In this document: positions 10,961 through 19,578 of the stretch, in pieces
How the letters are laid out: each line of letters begins with the position of its first letter
How positions within the stretch are numbered: position 1 is the stretch's first letter
NCBI RefSeq assembly: GCF_023898315.1
Contig: NC_064614.1
Coordinates: 379,501,348 to 379,565,347 of the forward strand
Length of the DNA stretch: 64,000 bases
From: Schistocerca nitens
Lineage: Eukaryota > Arthropoda > Insecta > Orthoptera > Acrididae
Direction of reading: 5' to 3'
Notes under the pieces: model-generated
Databases searched by the model: none
Told to the model about the DNA's origin: nothing
What the model saw: only the letters and a program-made list of their open reading frames with translations
Made by a program: the position numbers and the translations under genes

Positions 10961-11258
10961 AAGAGAACTGTATGTCACACTCTTGAAGCGTGTCAGCATC
11001 AGTGCAACAGGAGCGGAACTTCATAGGCTGGGAATTGCAGGGCGAACTAAATTCCAAAACCACTCATCAGAGACGCAAATAAACGTAACAGGAAAACGTG
11101 CTGCCAAAGCCTTAAAACCTGGACTGTGCAGCAATGGTCGTTTGTTGTCTTTGCGCCGCTTTCAAATTTTTGTCTACACCTGTAGTTGGAATACTTGTGC
11201 AACGTCAGTTACGTTGCCGCAAGACAAACACACAATTTGTGATTGTAATACGAGGTTG

Positions 11259-11458
11259 ATGGATTCTTCTAGGCTTATCGGCCGAGTGGTGGCGTCGTCT
11301 TGTTGCAACGTTTCGATGAGTTTCGTAGGCATCATCTTCTGGCAAAGTCAGATGGGTACGAAACTCATCGAAACGTTGCGACAAGACGACGCCACCACTC
11401 GGCTGATAACCCGAGAAGAATTCATCAGTGGAATATGTCGAGAAAGACTGCAATCGCA
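11259..11458. mobile_element. Palindromic insert with perfect 15-bp TSD
   Basis: A 200-bp insert flanked by TGTAATACGAGGTTG at 11244-11258 and 11459-11473. Two arms of about 75 bp (11259 onward, and ending near 11430) are near-perfect reverse complements sharing CCGAGTGGTGGCGTCGTCTT and AACGTTTCGATGAGTTTCG, with a loop of roughly 28 bp. About 28 bp of unpaired sequence follows. The large hairpin with a long target duplication suggests a retroelement product, possibly an inverted pair of Penelope-like terminal sequences. That assignment is inference. Confidence 0.7.
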
Positions 11459-11469
11459 TGTAATACGAG

Positions 11470-12329
11470 GTTGTTATAAATGATTGAAGCGATTTCATAA
11501 ATTCGCTGTAGCTACGTTAATTTACATATTGTCACAAAACTCAACACTCATAGAGAAAAACTCAAAAAGTTTTTATTGCCGCAGTCGTACCTCATATTTG
11601 TGCCACGATGGTTGATACCGACAGGCACCGAGAAAGCGTATGATGTGGTTGAAATTTTGCCGTAACAACGCAACGACACTTTAGAACAAAGTTCAGCAAG
11701 GATCGACCAAGTGGTAACTCCATTCGGCGATGGTATATGCAGTTTAAATTATCAGGATGCCTCTGCAGCGGGAAATCAACGAGTCGGCCTGCAGTGAGTG
11801 AAGATAATCAACAATTCATGTCGTGGCCTCCACGCTCTCCCGATCTCAGGCCATGCGGTTTTTTGTGTTGAGTTGTGTGAATGATTCGGTGTTCAGCCTC
11901 CTCTACCAACAAACTTAACAGAACTGTGAGTTCGCATCAGCAGTGCTTTTGAATACTGAAATCAGTACTGGGGCCAAGGAGAGAAATTAAGTGAAGCTGA
12001 AAGGCGTTCCCATGCTGTCCTTGACGGTTTTTGTAGGTGATATTTTGAATTTTCCCTTACAAAGGATGATAAATTTAGTCATGGTACAGGATGGCTTACC
12101 GAGGCTATTGTTCGCTGTGGAGGTATTGAAAGTGTGCCGAACGAAGGAACAAGTCAATTATAGACGTGATAGTTGCAGAATCAGTAGGTGTGCACGTATG
12201 GAGCCCTGGAAATGTGTCAAAAAATAAAGGATTTTGAGTTTTTCTATGTATATGCCAAGCCCTGTGCCAATATGTCAAATAATATAGCTACAGCACATCT
12301 GTGAAATCGCTTCAATCATTTATAACAAC
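11470..12329 (+). mobile_element. Mariner-like element, internally deleted
   Basis: The ends are inverted copies. The left end GTTGTTATAAATGATTGAAG and the complement of the right end agree over roughly 80-100 bp (also GCTGTAGCTA and ACATATTG). Inside, a degraded frame near 11690-11810 reads PSGNSIRRWYMQF, a helix-turn-helix segment, and jumps directly to SWPPRSPDLRPCGFF near 11825. That block sits at the third catalytic position of mariner-type transposases. The middle of the transposase is therefore deleted and the element is non-autonomous. The PPRSPDL-C-FF pattern points to mariner rather than Tc1. Confidence 0.7.
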
Positions 12330-12454
12330 ATTGTACTTATATTATTGTGTTAAACTTGTAACATAATATTATACCTGTTAATGAGTACATTATGACACCG
12401 TTTTAAATAGCTAATTTCGCTGAATAATTACGCGAAATATTGCAAATACGTTTT

Positions 12455-12550
12455 TGTGTGATGTCCTTAGGTTAATTAGATTTAAGTAGTCTAGGGGCCG
12501 ATGGCCTCAGATGTTAAGTCCCATAGTGCTTAGAGCCATTTGAACCATTT
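12455..12550 (+). mobile_element. 5'-truncated SINE-A
   Basis: Only the 3' body remains, from TGTGTGATGTCC to CATTTGAACCATTT. The tRNA head is absent and no clear target duplication was seen. Confidence 0.85.
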
Positions 12551-12579
12551 GAATTTTGAAGTTTTTGTTGTACCTGGAT

Positions 12580-12975
12580 GACGTTATATTAGATAGGCGA
12601 CCTGCATCTGGAACTGGGTTCCGGGATAGTGGTTCAGTAATATACATGAGAGTAGCGATATACTTAACGTCAAAACTGCGGACCACAAAGATGAGGAAAT
12701 TAAGAAATTCTGCTACTTTGTACGCAACGTAGCACACAACCGACTAAGCAAGGACGGCTTGAAAAGAAGATTGAGCATAGGCAAAGAGGTCGTTCCTGGC
12801 TTGTTAGTACCCAACATTTGCCTTTTTCTGAGGAAGAAATTTCTGAGAATATACGTTTGGAGCACAGCATTGTATGGTACTGAATCAAGGACCTTGGGAA
12901 AACTGGAAAAGAAGACAATCTAAGTGTTTTAGGTGTGGCGTTGGAGAAGAATGTTGAAAATTAGGTAGAAATAGG
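12580..12975 (+). pseudogene. RTE-like LINE C-terminal fragment
   Basis: A frame reads KFLRIYVWSTALYGTESRTL and then KLEKKTI, with WRRMLKI further on. This is the conserved C-terminal region (R..Y.WS..LYG.E.WTL) found after the RT of RTE/BovB-like LINEs. Stops interrupt it. It could derive from the same family as the fragment at 8060-9215. Confidence 0.65.
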
Positions 12976-13319
12976 ATCGACTTCCTTCAGTTAAATTCAA
13001 TATCTCCTGTATTATCCAGGGATTTTCACTAGGCTTTTTATTTTTACCTATATAATCTTCCTCTATCTTCCCTGTTTCATCTCTGAAAGTTAATCATTCG
13101 TCTTCTACTGTATTCCTCTCCCCTGTCCCCTTTGACACTCCCAACAGCCACTGGTTCCTTCAACTTATTGATTTTGATGTCCGATTTCGTTGATTTCCTA
13201 CCTTTTTTTGCAATTATCTTCACATTTAATCTGCTGTTCATAAACGATAAATTATGGTCGGGGTCCACATAGGCCCCTGAAAACGTTTTACAGTTCAAGT
13301 TTTCTAACAAGGGAGACTC

Positions 13320-14640
13320 CCCCCCCCCGCCCCCCCTCCCCCACACCCGCCCCCCCCCCCCTCCGCCCTCAGATTTAGTGGTAAGAGGCCTCAGTGTGGA
13401 CAGCCCGTCAAAAACTGAACACAGATCAAGCATGAAAACTGGAAGAAGGTGTAATGGATTATGAAAAAAAGCAAAATAGAAACAGTGACGGTCCAAGAAC
13501 TAGAAGTGCAACATAGATCAGGTGCTAAGAAAAATGGCGTCGTTGTTAAGTGGTTACGACTGCAAAACGGGAGAGCCGTGTTGGTACCTCCCTCATCCCT
13601 ATTTTTATTTTCCTTGTTCGCTTTATTCAAATTTGTGTCTGTGTCTTGATGTAACGTCCGTTTGCAACAGCGAGGTGTAAGGAAGAGACCTATAATGACA
13701 GTTGATTCTGCCCGACTATTCTATTAGCAGCTGAAAGGAAGTGGCTTTCGAATGGGAACCGCAAACGTTTGATGACAAGGCGACAAGTGAACCAAATCCT
13801 CCATCAAGAAACACGTCTGATTTGTCATACACGGCATTAATGACAGTACGGGTGACATACGATAGGAATCTTTTAACGACGCACCTAAGTTGTACGTTGG
13901 CAAGTGAGTGAGATATGTACCCTTGCCTAATATAGGTGTTCGTATGAATGTGAATGTGATCACTCCCAAGGAAATGACGAAAAGACAATAGGTTGTCACA
14001 TAAGCTGCAACAAATGAACGCAACAGTTTCACAATCACACAATTTCTCTGTCTCTGTCATAATATATGTTTGAAGTTGCGTTCCGTTTTGGAAGTCTTGA
14101 GTCTTGAATTCCTTTGTTGTGACGTAATTCACGCCCGTTTATTTGCTGTTTTCATTTCTGGTGGATGTCTACGCGGTACCTCGCCTGCTCTCATTATTCA
14201 TCACATTTAGCTGCGACGGTAAGGAATTCTTAGCAAATGACTCATATTCCATAACTATTGCGTAATACGACAACTGCCAAGACTACAGAAAGAGAACAAA
14301 CATTTTAATAACCGGGCGGACAGTTCATAATATTGTTTATTTATTTATTTCTTTATAAATAAATAAATGGCAAGACGGAGTTTTGAACACGACTCGCCCT
14401 TTTGGTAGTCCAACACCAGGACCACTTACACACGACACTACAGCTGTTTCAGAATGCTCTTTATTGCACTTCTTGTTCTTGGACCGTTCACTGTTTCCAT
14501 TTTGCTTTTTTTACGCTTCAGTACACCTTCTTCCTGTTTCATGCCTGATCTGTGTTCAATTTTTGACGTTCTATCCACTGAGTCATCTTAACACTAAATC
14601 TGAGGTAGGTGCGATGGGGAGTTTTCCAAATAAGTCTCTT
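13320..14640. mobile_element. Foldback repeat with about 230-bp inverted arms
   Basis: Bases 13369-13600 and 14372-14603 are inverted copies. Both contain TCAGATTTAGTG, CGTCAAAAA.TGAACACAGAT, GGAAGAAGGTGTA and AAAGCAAAAT.GAAACAGTG. The spacer (13650-14335) has no supported gene. An extreme C-rich run (about 13318-13372) lies at the outer edge of the left arm, and short ATTT/AAAT repeats lie at 14336-14369. Superfamily unknown. Chance ORFs such as those at 13077-13496 and 13716-14132 are not supported. Confidence 0.65.
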
Positions 14641-14843
14641 TATTTATTTTTTATTTATTTATTTATTTATTGTTCCGTGGGACCAAATTAAGGAGAAATC
14701 TCCATGGTCATGGAACGAGTCAATACATGAAATTATAACACGATATTAGAAACAGATAAAATGAAATATAGAAAAAAAACATATTCAGGTGACAAGTCAT
14801 AAGTTTAAATGAAGACAATCAACAACGTAACACTGGAATTTAC

Positions 14844-17798
14844 TTAAATTTTTAGCTCTTCCAGGAGCTCCTCGACAGAATAGAAGGAGTGAGCCATGAG
14901 GAAACTCTTCAATTTAGACTTAAAAGAGTTTGGGCTACTGCTAAGATTTTTGAGTTCTTGTGGTAGCTTATTGAAAATGGATGCAGCAGAATACTGCACT
15001 CCTTTCTGCACAAGAGTCAAGGAACTGCATTCTACATGCAGATTTGATTTCTGCCTAGTATTAACTGAGTGAAAGCTGCTAACTCTTGGGAATAGGCTAA
15101 TATTGCTAACAACAAACGACATTAAAGAAAATATATACTGTGAGGGCAATGTCAGAATTCCCAGATTTTTGAATAGGGGTCGACAAGAGGTTCTCGAACT
15201 TACACCACATATAGCTCGAACAGCCCGTTTTTGAGCCAAAAATACCCTTTTTGAATCAGAAGAATTACCCCAAAAAATAATACCATACGACATAAGCGTA
15301 TGAAAATATGCGAAGTAGACTACTTTTCGTGTTGAAGTGTCACTTATTTCAGATACTGTTCTAATGGTAAATAAAGCAGCATTTAGTTTCTGAACAAGAT
15401 CCTGAACATGGGCTTTCCACAACAGCTTACTATCTATCCGTACGCCTAGGAACTTGAACTGTTCCGTCTCGCTTATAACATGTCCATTCTGTCTGATTAA
15501 AATGTTAGTTATTGTTGAATTGTGAGTTAGAAACTGTAAAAACTGAGTCTTACTGTGATTTAGCATCAAATTATTTTCCACAAGCCACGAACTTATTTCA
15601 TGAACTAAATTATTTGTTACTGTTTCAATATTACACACAAGATCCTTCACTATCAAGCTGGTGTCATCAGCAAACAGAAATATTTTTGAATCACCTGTAA
15701 TACTAGAAGGCATATCATTTATATAAATAAGAAACAGCAGTGGCCCCAGCACCGACCCTTGGGGAACGCCCCACTTAACAGTGCCCCATTGGGACTGAAC
15801 ATCACTACCACTCTCAATATTGCGGAGAATTACCCTCTGCTTTCTGTTCTTAAAGTAAGAGGCGAACCAATTGTAAGCTACTCCCCTTACTCCATAATGG
15901 TCCAACTTCTGCAGTAATATTTTGTGGTCAACACAGTCAAAAGCCTTCGTTAAATCAAAGAAAACACCTAGCGTTCGCAACCTTTTATTTAATCCGTCGA
16001 AAACCTCACAGAGAAAAGAGAATATAGCATTTTCAGTTGTTAAACCATTTCTAAAACCAAACTGAACATTTGACAGCAAATTATGTGAATTTAAATGCTC
16101 CAGTAACCTTGTATATACAACCTTCTCGATAACTTTAGCAAACACCGATGGCATAGAAATAGGTCTAAAATTGTCAACATTATCAATGTCTCCCTTTTTA
16201 TAAAGTGGCTTCACTACCGAGTATTTTAATCGATCAGGAAACCGACCACTCCTAAAGGAAAAGTTATAGATATGGCTAAGTACTGGGCTAACATACATAG
16301 AACAATACTTCAGTATTCTGCTAGATACCCCGTCATATCCATGAGAGTTCTTGGTCTTTAGTGATTTAATTATTAACTCAATCTCCCTCTTGTCAGTATC
16401 ATGGAGGAGCATTTCAGGTAACAGTCTCGGAACACTTTTTTCTAAGAGCGCTATATGATTCCCTGTTGGAATTAGGTTTCTATTTAGTTCACCTGCTATA
16501 TTCAGAAAGTGATTATTAAATGCTGTACATATATGCGACTTATCAGTAACACGGACATTCCCACTACGCACTGATTCTATATCCTCGACCTGTCTCTGCA
16601 GACCAGCAACTTCCTTTACGACTGACCATATGGTTTTAATTTTATCCTGAGACTTAGCTATTCTATCTGCATACCACATACTTTTTGCCTTCCTAATAAC
16701 ATTTTTAAGCACCTTACAATACTGTTTGTAATGGGCTGCTGCATTTAGATTTTGACTGTTTCTAACGTTTTGATATAATTGCCACTTTGTTCTACAAGAT
16801 ATTCTTATCCCTCTAGTCAGCCACCCAGGCTGCCTGTTTGTGCTAGTACCCTGTTTTAAACGTTGTAACGGAAAGCAACTTTCAAAGAGCATGAGAAAGG
16901 TCTTTAGAAAAGCATTATATTCATCGTTTACTGTCTCAGCGCTATAAACATCTTGCCACTCTTGTTCCTTTATAAGGTTTACAAAGGTCTCTACAGCAAC
17001 CAGATCAGCTTTCCTGAACAGCTGATGACTATATTTAACACGAGTTGCAGCATAAAAATCTTTTAAAGTTAAAATTTGCGCATCATGATCTGAAAGGCCA
17101 TTCACCTTTTTTCTAACAGAATGCCCTTCTAGTAATGAGGAATGAACAAAAATGTTGTCTATGGTTGTTCTACTGTTCCCTTGCACTCTCGTTGGAAAGA
17201 ATACGGTTTGCATAAGATTATATGAATTAAAGAGGTCTACCAGCATCCTCTTCCTTGCACAATCACTTATACAATTAATATTGAAGTCACCACATATAAC
17301 TAACTTTTTGTATTTCCTATAAAGTGAACCAAGAACCTCCTCTAGCTTTAGCAAAAATGCTGTGAAATCGGAGTCTGGGGATCTATAAATAACAACAGTT
17401 ACAAGTTTAACTCCGTTAAATTTAACCACACCTGCACAACATTCAAACACCTTTTCAGTGCAGTACTTTGAAACATCAATTGACTCAAATGCGATGCCGT
17501 TTTTCACATACATGGCTACTCCCCCACACCGCAAAGAGCTCCTCGAAAAGCAGCCAGCCAACCTGTATCCTGGTAAAGGAAGCCTCTGAATTATCTCCTT
17601 ATTTAAGAAGTGTTCAGATATACCAATAATTTCAGAGTCAACATCTATAAGCAGTTCACTAACTTTATCCCTAATACCTTGTATATTTTGATGAAATATA
17701 CTAATTCCCTCATTACTCGGATACCTAAGCTTTGTCAAAAGTGATTCCCTTGTTAGAGAGACTTCCCTTAAGCAGGAATACCTATCAGCTGACTTCAA
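14844..17798 (-). CDS. LINE ORF2: AP-endonuclease and reverse transcriptase
   Basis: A 984-codon open frame, without internal stops, encoding the enzyme that nicks target DNA and copies the element RNA into it. The apurinic-type endonuclease is N-terminal: QNIQG near residue 38, SEHF near 62, GDFN at 170-173 and SDHD at 236-239. The reverse transcriptase follows, with NFRPIS near 543, FDLTKAFDCVDH near 614, GVPQGSVLGPLLFLIYIND from 677 and the catalytic FADD at 709-712. The remaining residues form the thumb and C-terminal region. The frame opens at TTG, not ATG; the first in-frame ATG is codon 96, already inside the endonuclease. A slippery TTTTTTA just upstream suggests synthesis as an ORF1-ORF2 fusion, or reinitiation at a non-AUG codon. 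All key catalytic residues are present. Confidence 0.93.
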   Translation of the reverse strand: MKSADRYSCLREVSLTRESLLTKLRYPSNEGISIFHQNIQGIRDKVSELLIDVDSEIIGISEHFLNKEIIQRLPLPGYRLAGCFSRSSLRCGGVAMYVKNGIAFESIDVSKYCTEKVFECCAGVVKFNGVKLVTVVIYRSPDSDFTAFLLKLEEVLGSLYRKYKKLVICGDFNINCISDCARKRMLVDLFNSYNLMQTVFFPTRVQGNSRTTIDNIFVHSSLLEGHSVRKKVNGLSDHDAQILTLKDFYAATRVKYSHQLFRKADLVAVETFVNLIKEQEWQDVYSAETVNDEYNAFLKTFLMLFESCFPLQRLKQGTSTNRQPGWLTRGIRISCRTKWQLYQNVRNSQNLNAAAHYKQYCKVLKNVIRKAKSMWYADRIAKSQDKIKTIWSVVKEVAGLQRQVEDIESVRSGNVRVTDKSHICTAFNNHFLNIAGELNRNLIPTGNHIALLEKSVPRLLPEMLLHDTDKREIELIIKSLKTKNSHGYDGVSSRILKYCSMYVSPVLSHIYNFSFRSGRFPDRLKYSVVKPLYKKGDIDNVDNFRPISMPSVFAKVIEKVVYTRLLEHLNSHNLLSNVQFGFRNGLTTENAIFSFLCEVFDGLNKRLRTLGVFFDLTKAFDCVDHKILLQKLDHYGVRGVAYNWFASYFKNRKQRVILRNIESGSDVQSQWGTVKWGVPQGSVLGPLLFLIYINDMPSSITGDSKIFLFADDTSLIVKDLVCNIETVTNNLVHEISSWLVENNLMLNHSKTQFLQFLTHNSTITNILIRQNGHVISETEQFKFLGVRIDSKLLWKAHVQDLVQKLNAALFTIRTVSEISDTSTRKVVYFAYFHTLMSYGIIFWGNSSDSKRVFLAQKRAVRAICGVSSRTSCRPLFKNLGILTLPSQYIFSLMSFVVSNISLFPRVSSFHSVNTRQKSNLHVECSSLTLVQKGVQYSAASIFNKLPQELKNLSSSPNSFKSKLKSFLMAHSFYSVEELLEELKI

Positions 17799-18820
17799 TC
17801 TAAAAAAGGTGCAGCTCTAACACACACTACTGCAGGAATTTTCCCATGAGTGATCCCACCAACCCCACCTATGCTGTCACCTATAAGCTTTGCCAACCTC
17901 CCCTTCCCATACCTGTTGAGGTGCAGGCCGTGTCTAGTGAAACCCGTCCTGCTGATAGACTCCACCGACACCACTGAAATGTGACCCATGCTTTCTGTCA
18001 TCAGCGCACCCCCAAGTCTCATGTTATTACGCCTGACGGCTGTATTAAGATGAGGCCGATCGTGACGCTGAAACAGTTCCACGAAATGCACATTCGTGTT
18101 GCCAGTCTGAGTGGCTATCTTTTCCAGGTCACCATCTATGTTATACTCCCCATCCCTACCAATACTATTACCAGCCCCACCCACAATCACTACCTGATCC
18201 TCTTTAGTAAAATCCCTACATAACCCCCCTATGTTAACAGTCACCTGAGCCAACCCTGCATTAGGCTTCACAATGCTGGTGACCTGGTACTCACTTCCCA
18301 GCACTTCCTGCAACTGCTGGCCTACACCTCTGCCATGTGAACTACCTAACAGCAGAACATTCTTCTTCCTCTTCCACTTTGCAACTGTTCTAGGCACAGT
18401 AACTACTGAGGTCTGCTGCATACTTCCTACATCTACAGCTACTAGAGATTCCTCTCCACTAGACTCTGACAGTTGGTCATATCTATTGTAAACACCAATA
18501 GTAAAACTATCTGAAAATCTTCTTCTCCTAGCAGATCTCTTGCCAACAGCCAGCTCCCATTCCCCAACCCCCTTCTCCCTCCTCATCCTATCTAGCTCCT
18601 CCTGTGCGTTTTTCAACTGCACCTGAAGGGCACAGATCTTACGCTCCTGCTCCTCTATCAGTTTACTCTTGCTACATAACCTGCAGTTCCAGGAGAGGAT
18701 CTCACCAGAATGCCCACTGGCTTCCCCACTGCATTCCCCCCAGTGAAAATACTTCGAACAAGTGTCACACCGCAATCCACTACTCACGAACCTACGGCAA
18801 AGCCCACACTTCTCACTCAT
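17795..18820 (-). CDS. LINE ORF1: PHD-like zinc finger plus SGNH-esterase-like protein
   Basis: 341 residues starting at a genuine ATG (18818-18820). Residues 5-49 carry C5, C8, C18, C21, H26, C30, C46 and C49, a PHD/RING-like zinc-binding pattern. Residues about 53-84 are rich in E, K, Q and L and look like a short coiled coil. From about 153, NVLLLGSSHGRG resembles the first block of SGNH hydrolases (Ser 161), VVIVGGAGNS a central strand, and GLHLNRYGKGRL (His 300) the C-terminal catalytic His block. PHD-plus-esterase ORF1 proteins are known from CR1-like LINEs, where they probably act in RNP formation or membrane association. The TGA stop overlaps the TTG opening ORF2 (TTGA). Hydrolase activity is inferred only. 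Confidence 0.88.
   Translation of the reverse strand: MSEKCGLCRRFVSSGLRCDTCSKYFHWGECSGEASGHSGEILSWNCRLCSKSKLIEEQERKICALQVQLKNAQEELDRMRREKGVGEWELAVGKRSARRRRFSDSFTIGVYNRYDQLSESSGEESLVAVDVGSMQQTSVVTVPRTVAKWKRKKNVLLLGSSHGRGVGQQLQEVLGSEYQVTSIVKPNAGLAQVTVNIGGLCRDFTKEDQVVIVGGAGNSIGRDGEYNIDGDLEKIATQTGNTNVHFVELFQRHDRPHLNTAVRRNNMRLGGALMTESMGHISVVSVESISRTGFTRHGLHLNRYGKGRLAKLIGDSIGGVGGITHGKIPAVVCVRAAPFLD
17801..17807 (-). promoter_or_regulatory. Candidate -1 ribosomal frameshift heptamer
   Basis: The minus strand reads T TTT TTA in the ORF1 frame (codons CCT TTT TTA GAT TGA), a canonical X XXY YYZ slippery sequence two codons before the ORF1 stop. A -1 slip gives AGA TTG AAG, which is exactly the ORF2 frame. 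No downstream pseudoknot was worked out. Function is inferred. Confidence 0.5.
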
Positions 18821-19190
18821 GGTAAAATTTTACTTTTTCTAAGTTCCGCTACTACAATAAGAAGATGCTAAAAACCTGACTACAATAATCACAAACTTAC
18901 TCTACAAGGGAAGTAACTACTATTATTAACAGTATTAATAAACAACAAATGTGAATATAACAAAAGACTAATACAGAAAGAGAATCAAACGTCTAATCAC
19001 ACAGTAACGAGCTGTAAACAGTTCCCAAAAGGTTCTTCTGAAATTATTTCACCAGAAAACACCACGAACACCGGTTGAAGACTACTAAAGTTCCTAAATA
19101 AATCACTATGCACAAACAATTAATTAGTACTTAGCTTTCGATGCGCCGCTACAGCTGCTTTCTTAGCATCATATAATCAGTCCGATTGTC

Positions 19191-19578
19191 CTCCATATAT
19201 ACCGTTATGGCGCTTAGCGTCCACGCGAGCCACTATGTTTCCAAATGATAGACACGTGTACAAAATACATTTCTGTTCAGGAAGTTGCACGAGAAATGAA
19301 AGATAACTCAAACATGGAATGAATAAACAAACATCACTTTAAAATAGTTATATCGAGAGTAGTCAACTTGTACGTCAGAGATCTGCGTATGGTGCAGTAC
19401 AAAGTCCTATGCTTACTGATGGCGTTGACATATACAATCGTAGGTCTATGTCCAACAGTTCTGTTGGCGCCTGACTTAAGTTAATGTTCCGCTTAGCTAA
19501 CTGTCCTAGATATGAGCTGACGTCACTGAGGCGAGTTAAACACAAAATAGCGACGTACATCACCGTACAAGTGGCTCT
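19191..19578. other. Stretch without recognised gene
   Basis: It lies between the 5' side of the CR1-like LINE and a SINE-A. It may include the true 5' end of the LINE leader. No coding frame is supported. Confidence 0.35.

Larger units (their letters stand above)
9738..11130 (+). pseudogene. Tc1-like element fragment (family Tc1-B) split by SINE insertion
   Basis: The left end begins CACTGGACAAAAATACGAG, a plausible terminal repeat. An ATG at 9905 opens a 61-residue frame whose SEFERGQIVGARMLG and VADEFGVST parts form a Tc1-type helix-turn-helix; the related LTDRDVQSLKR part follows in another frame. The sequence is interrupted by an 814-bp SINE composite with a 12-bp target duplication. 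It resumes at 10973 with a frame reading ELHRLGIAGRTKF, the second DNA-binding domain. The catalytic domain is missing beyond about 11130. It is a different family from Tc1-A. Confidence 0.7.
14640..19190 (-). mobile_element. CR1-like non-LTR retrotransposon, apparently full-length coding
   Basis: The minus-strand order is 5' leader (about 19190-18821), ORF1 (18820-17795), ORF2 (17798-14844), a 3' UTR of about 170 bp, and a short AATA/AAAT tandem tail (about 14640-14672). Short tandem tails instead of poly(A) are usual in CR1/L2-type LINEs. Both ORFs are free of stops, making this the youngest-looking LINE in the window. The exact 5' end and a target duplication were not found. A related but diverged 3' UTR and RT end is at 19673-20655. 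Confidence 0.85.

Noticed and set aside
13077-13496. 139-codon minus-strand ORF
   Set aside because: Its glycine run is only the translation of a C-rich tract, and the rest overlaps a foldback arm.
13716-14132. 138-codon minus-strand ORF
   Set aside because: It lies in the spacer of a foldback element, overlaps another frame on the same strand and has no recognisable domain.
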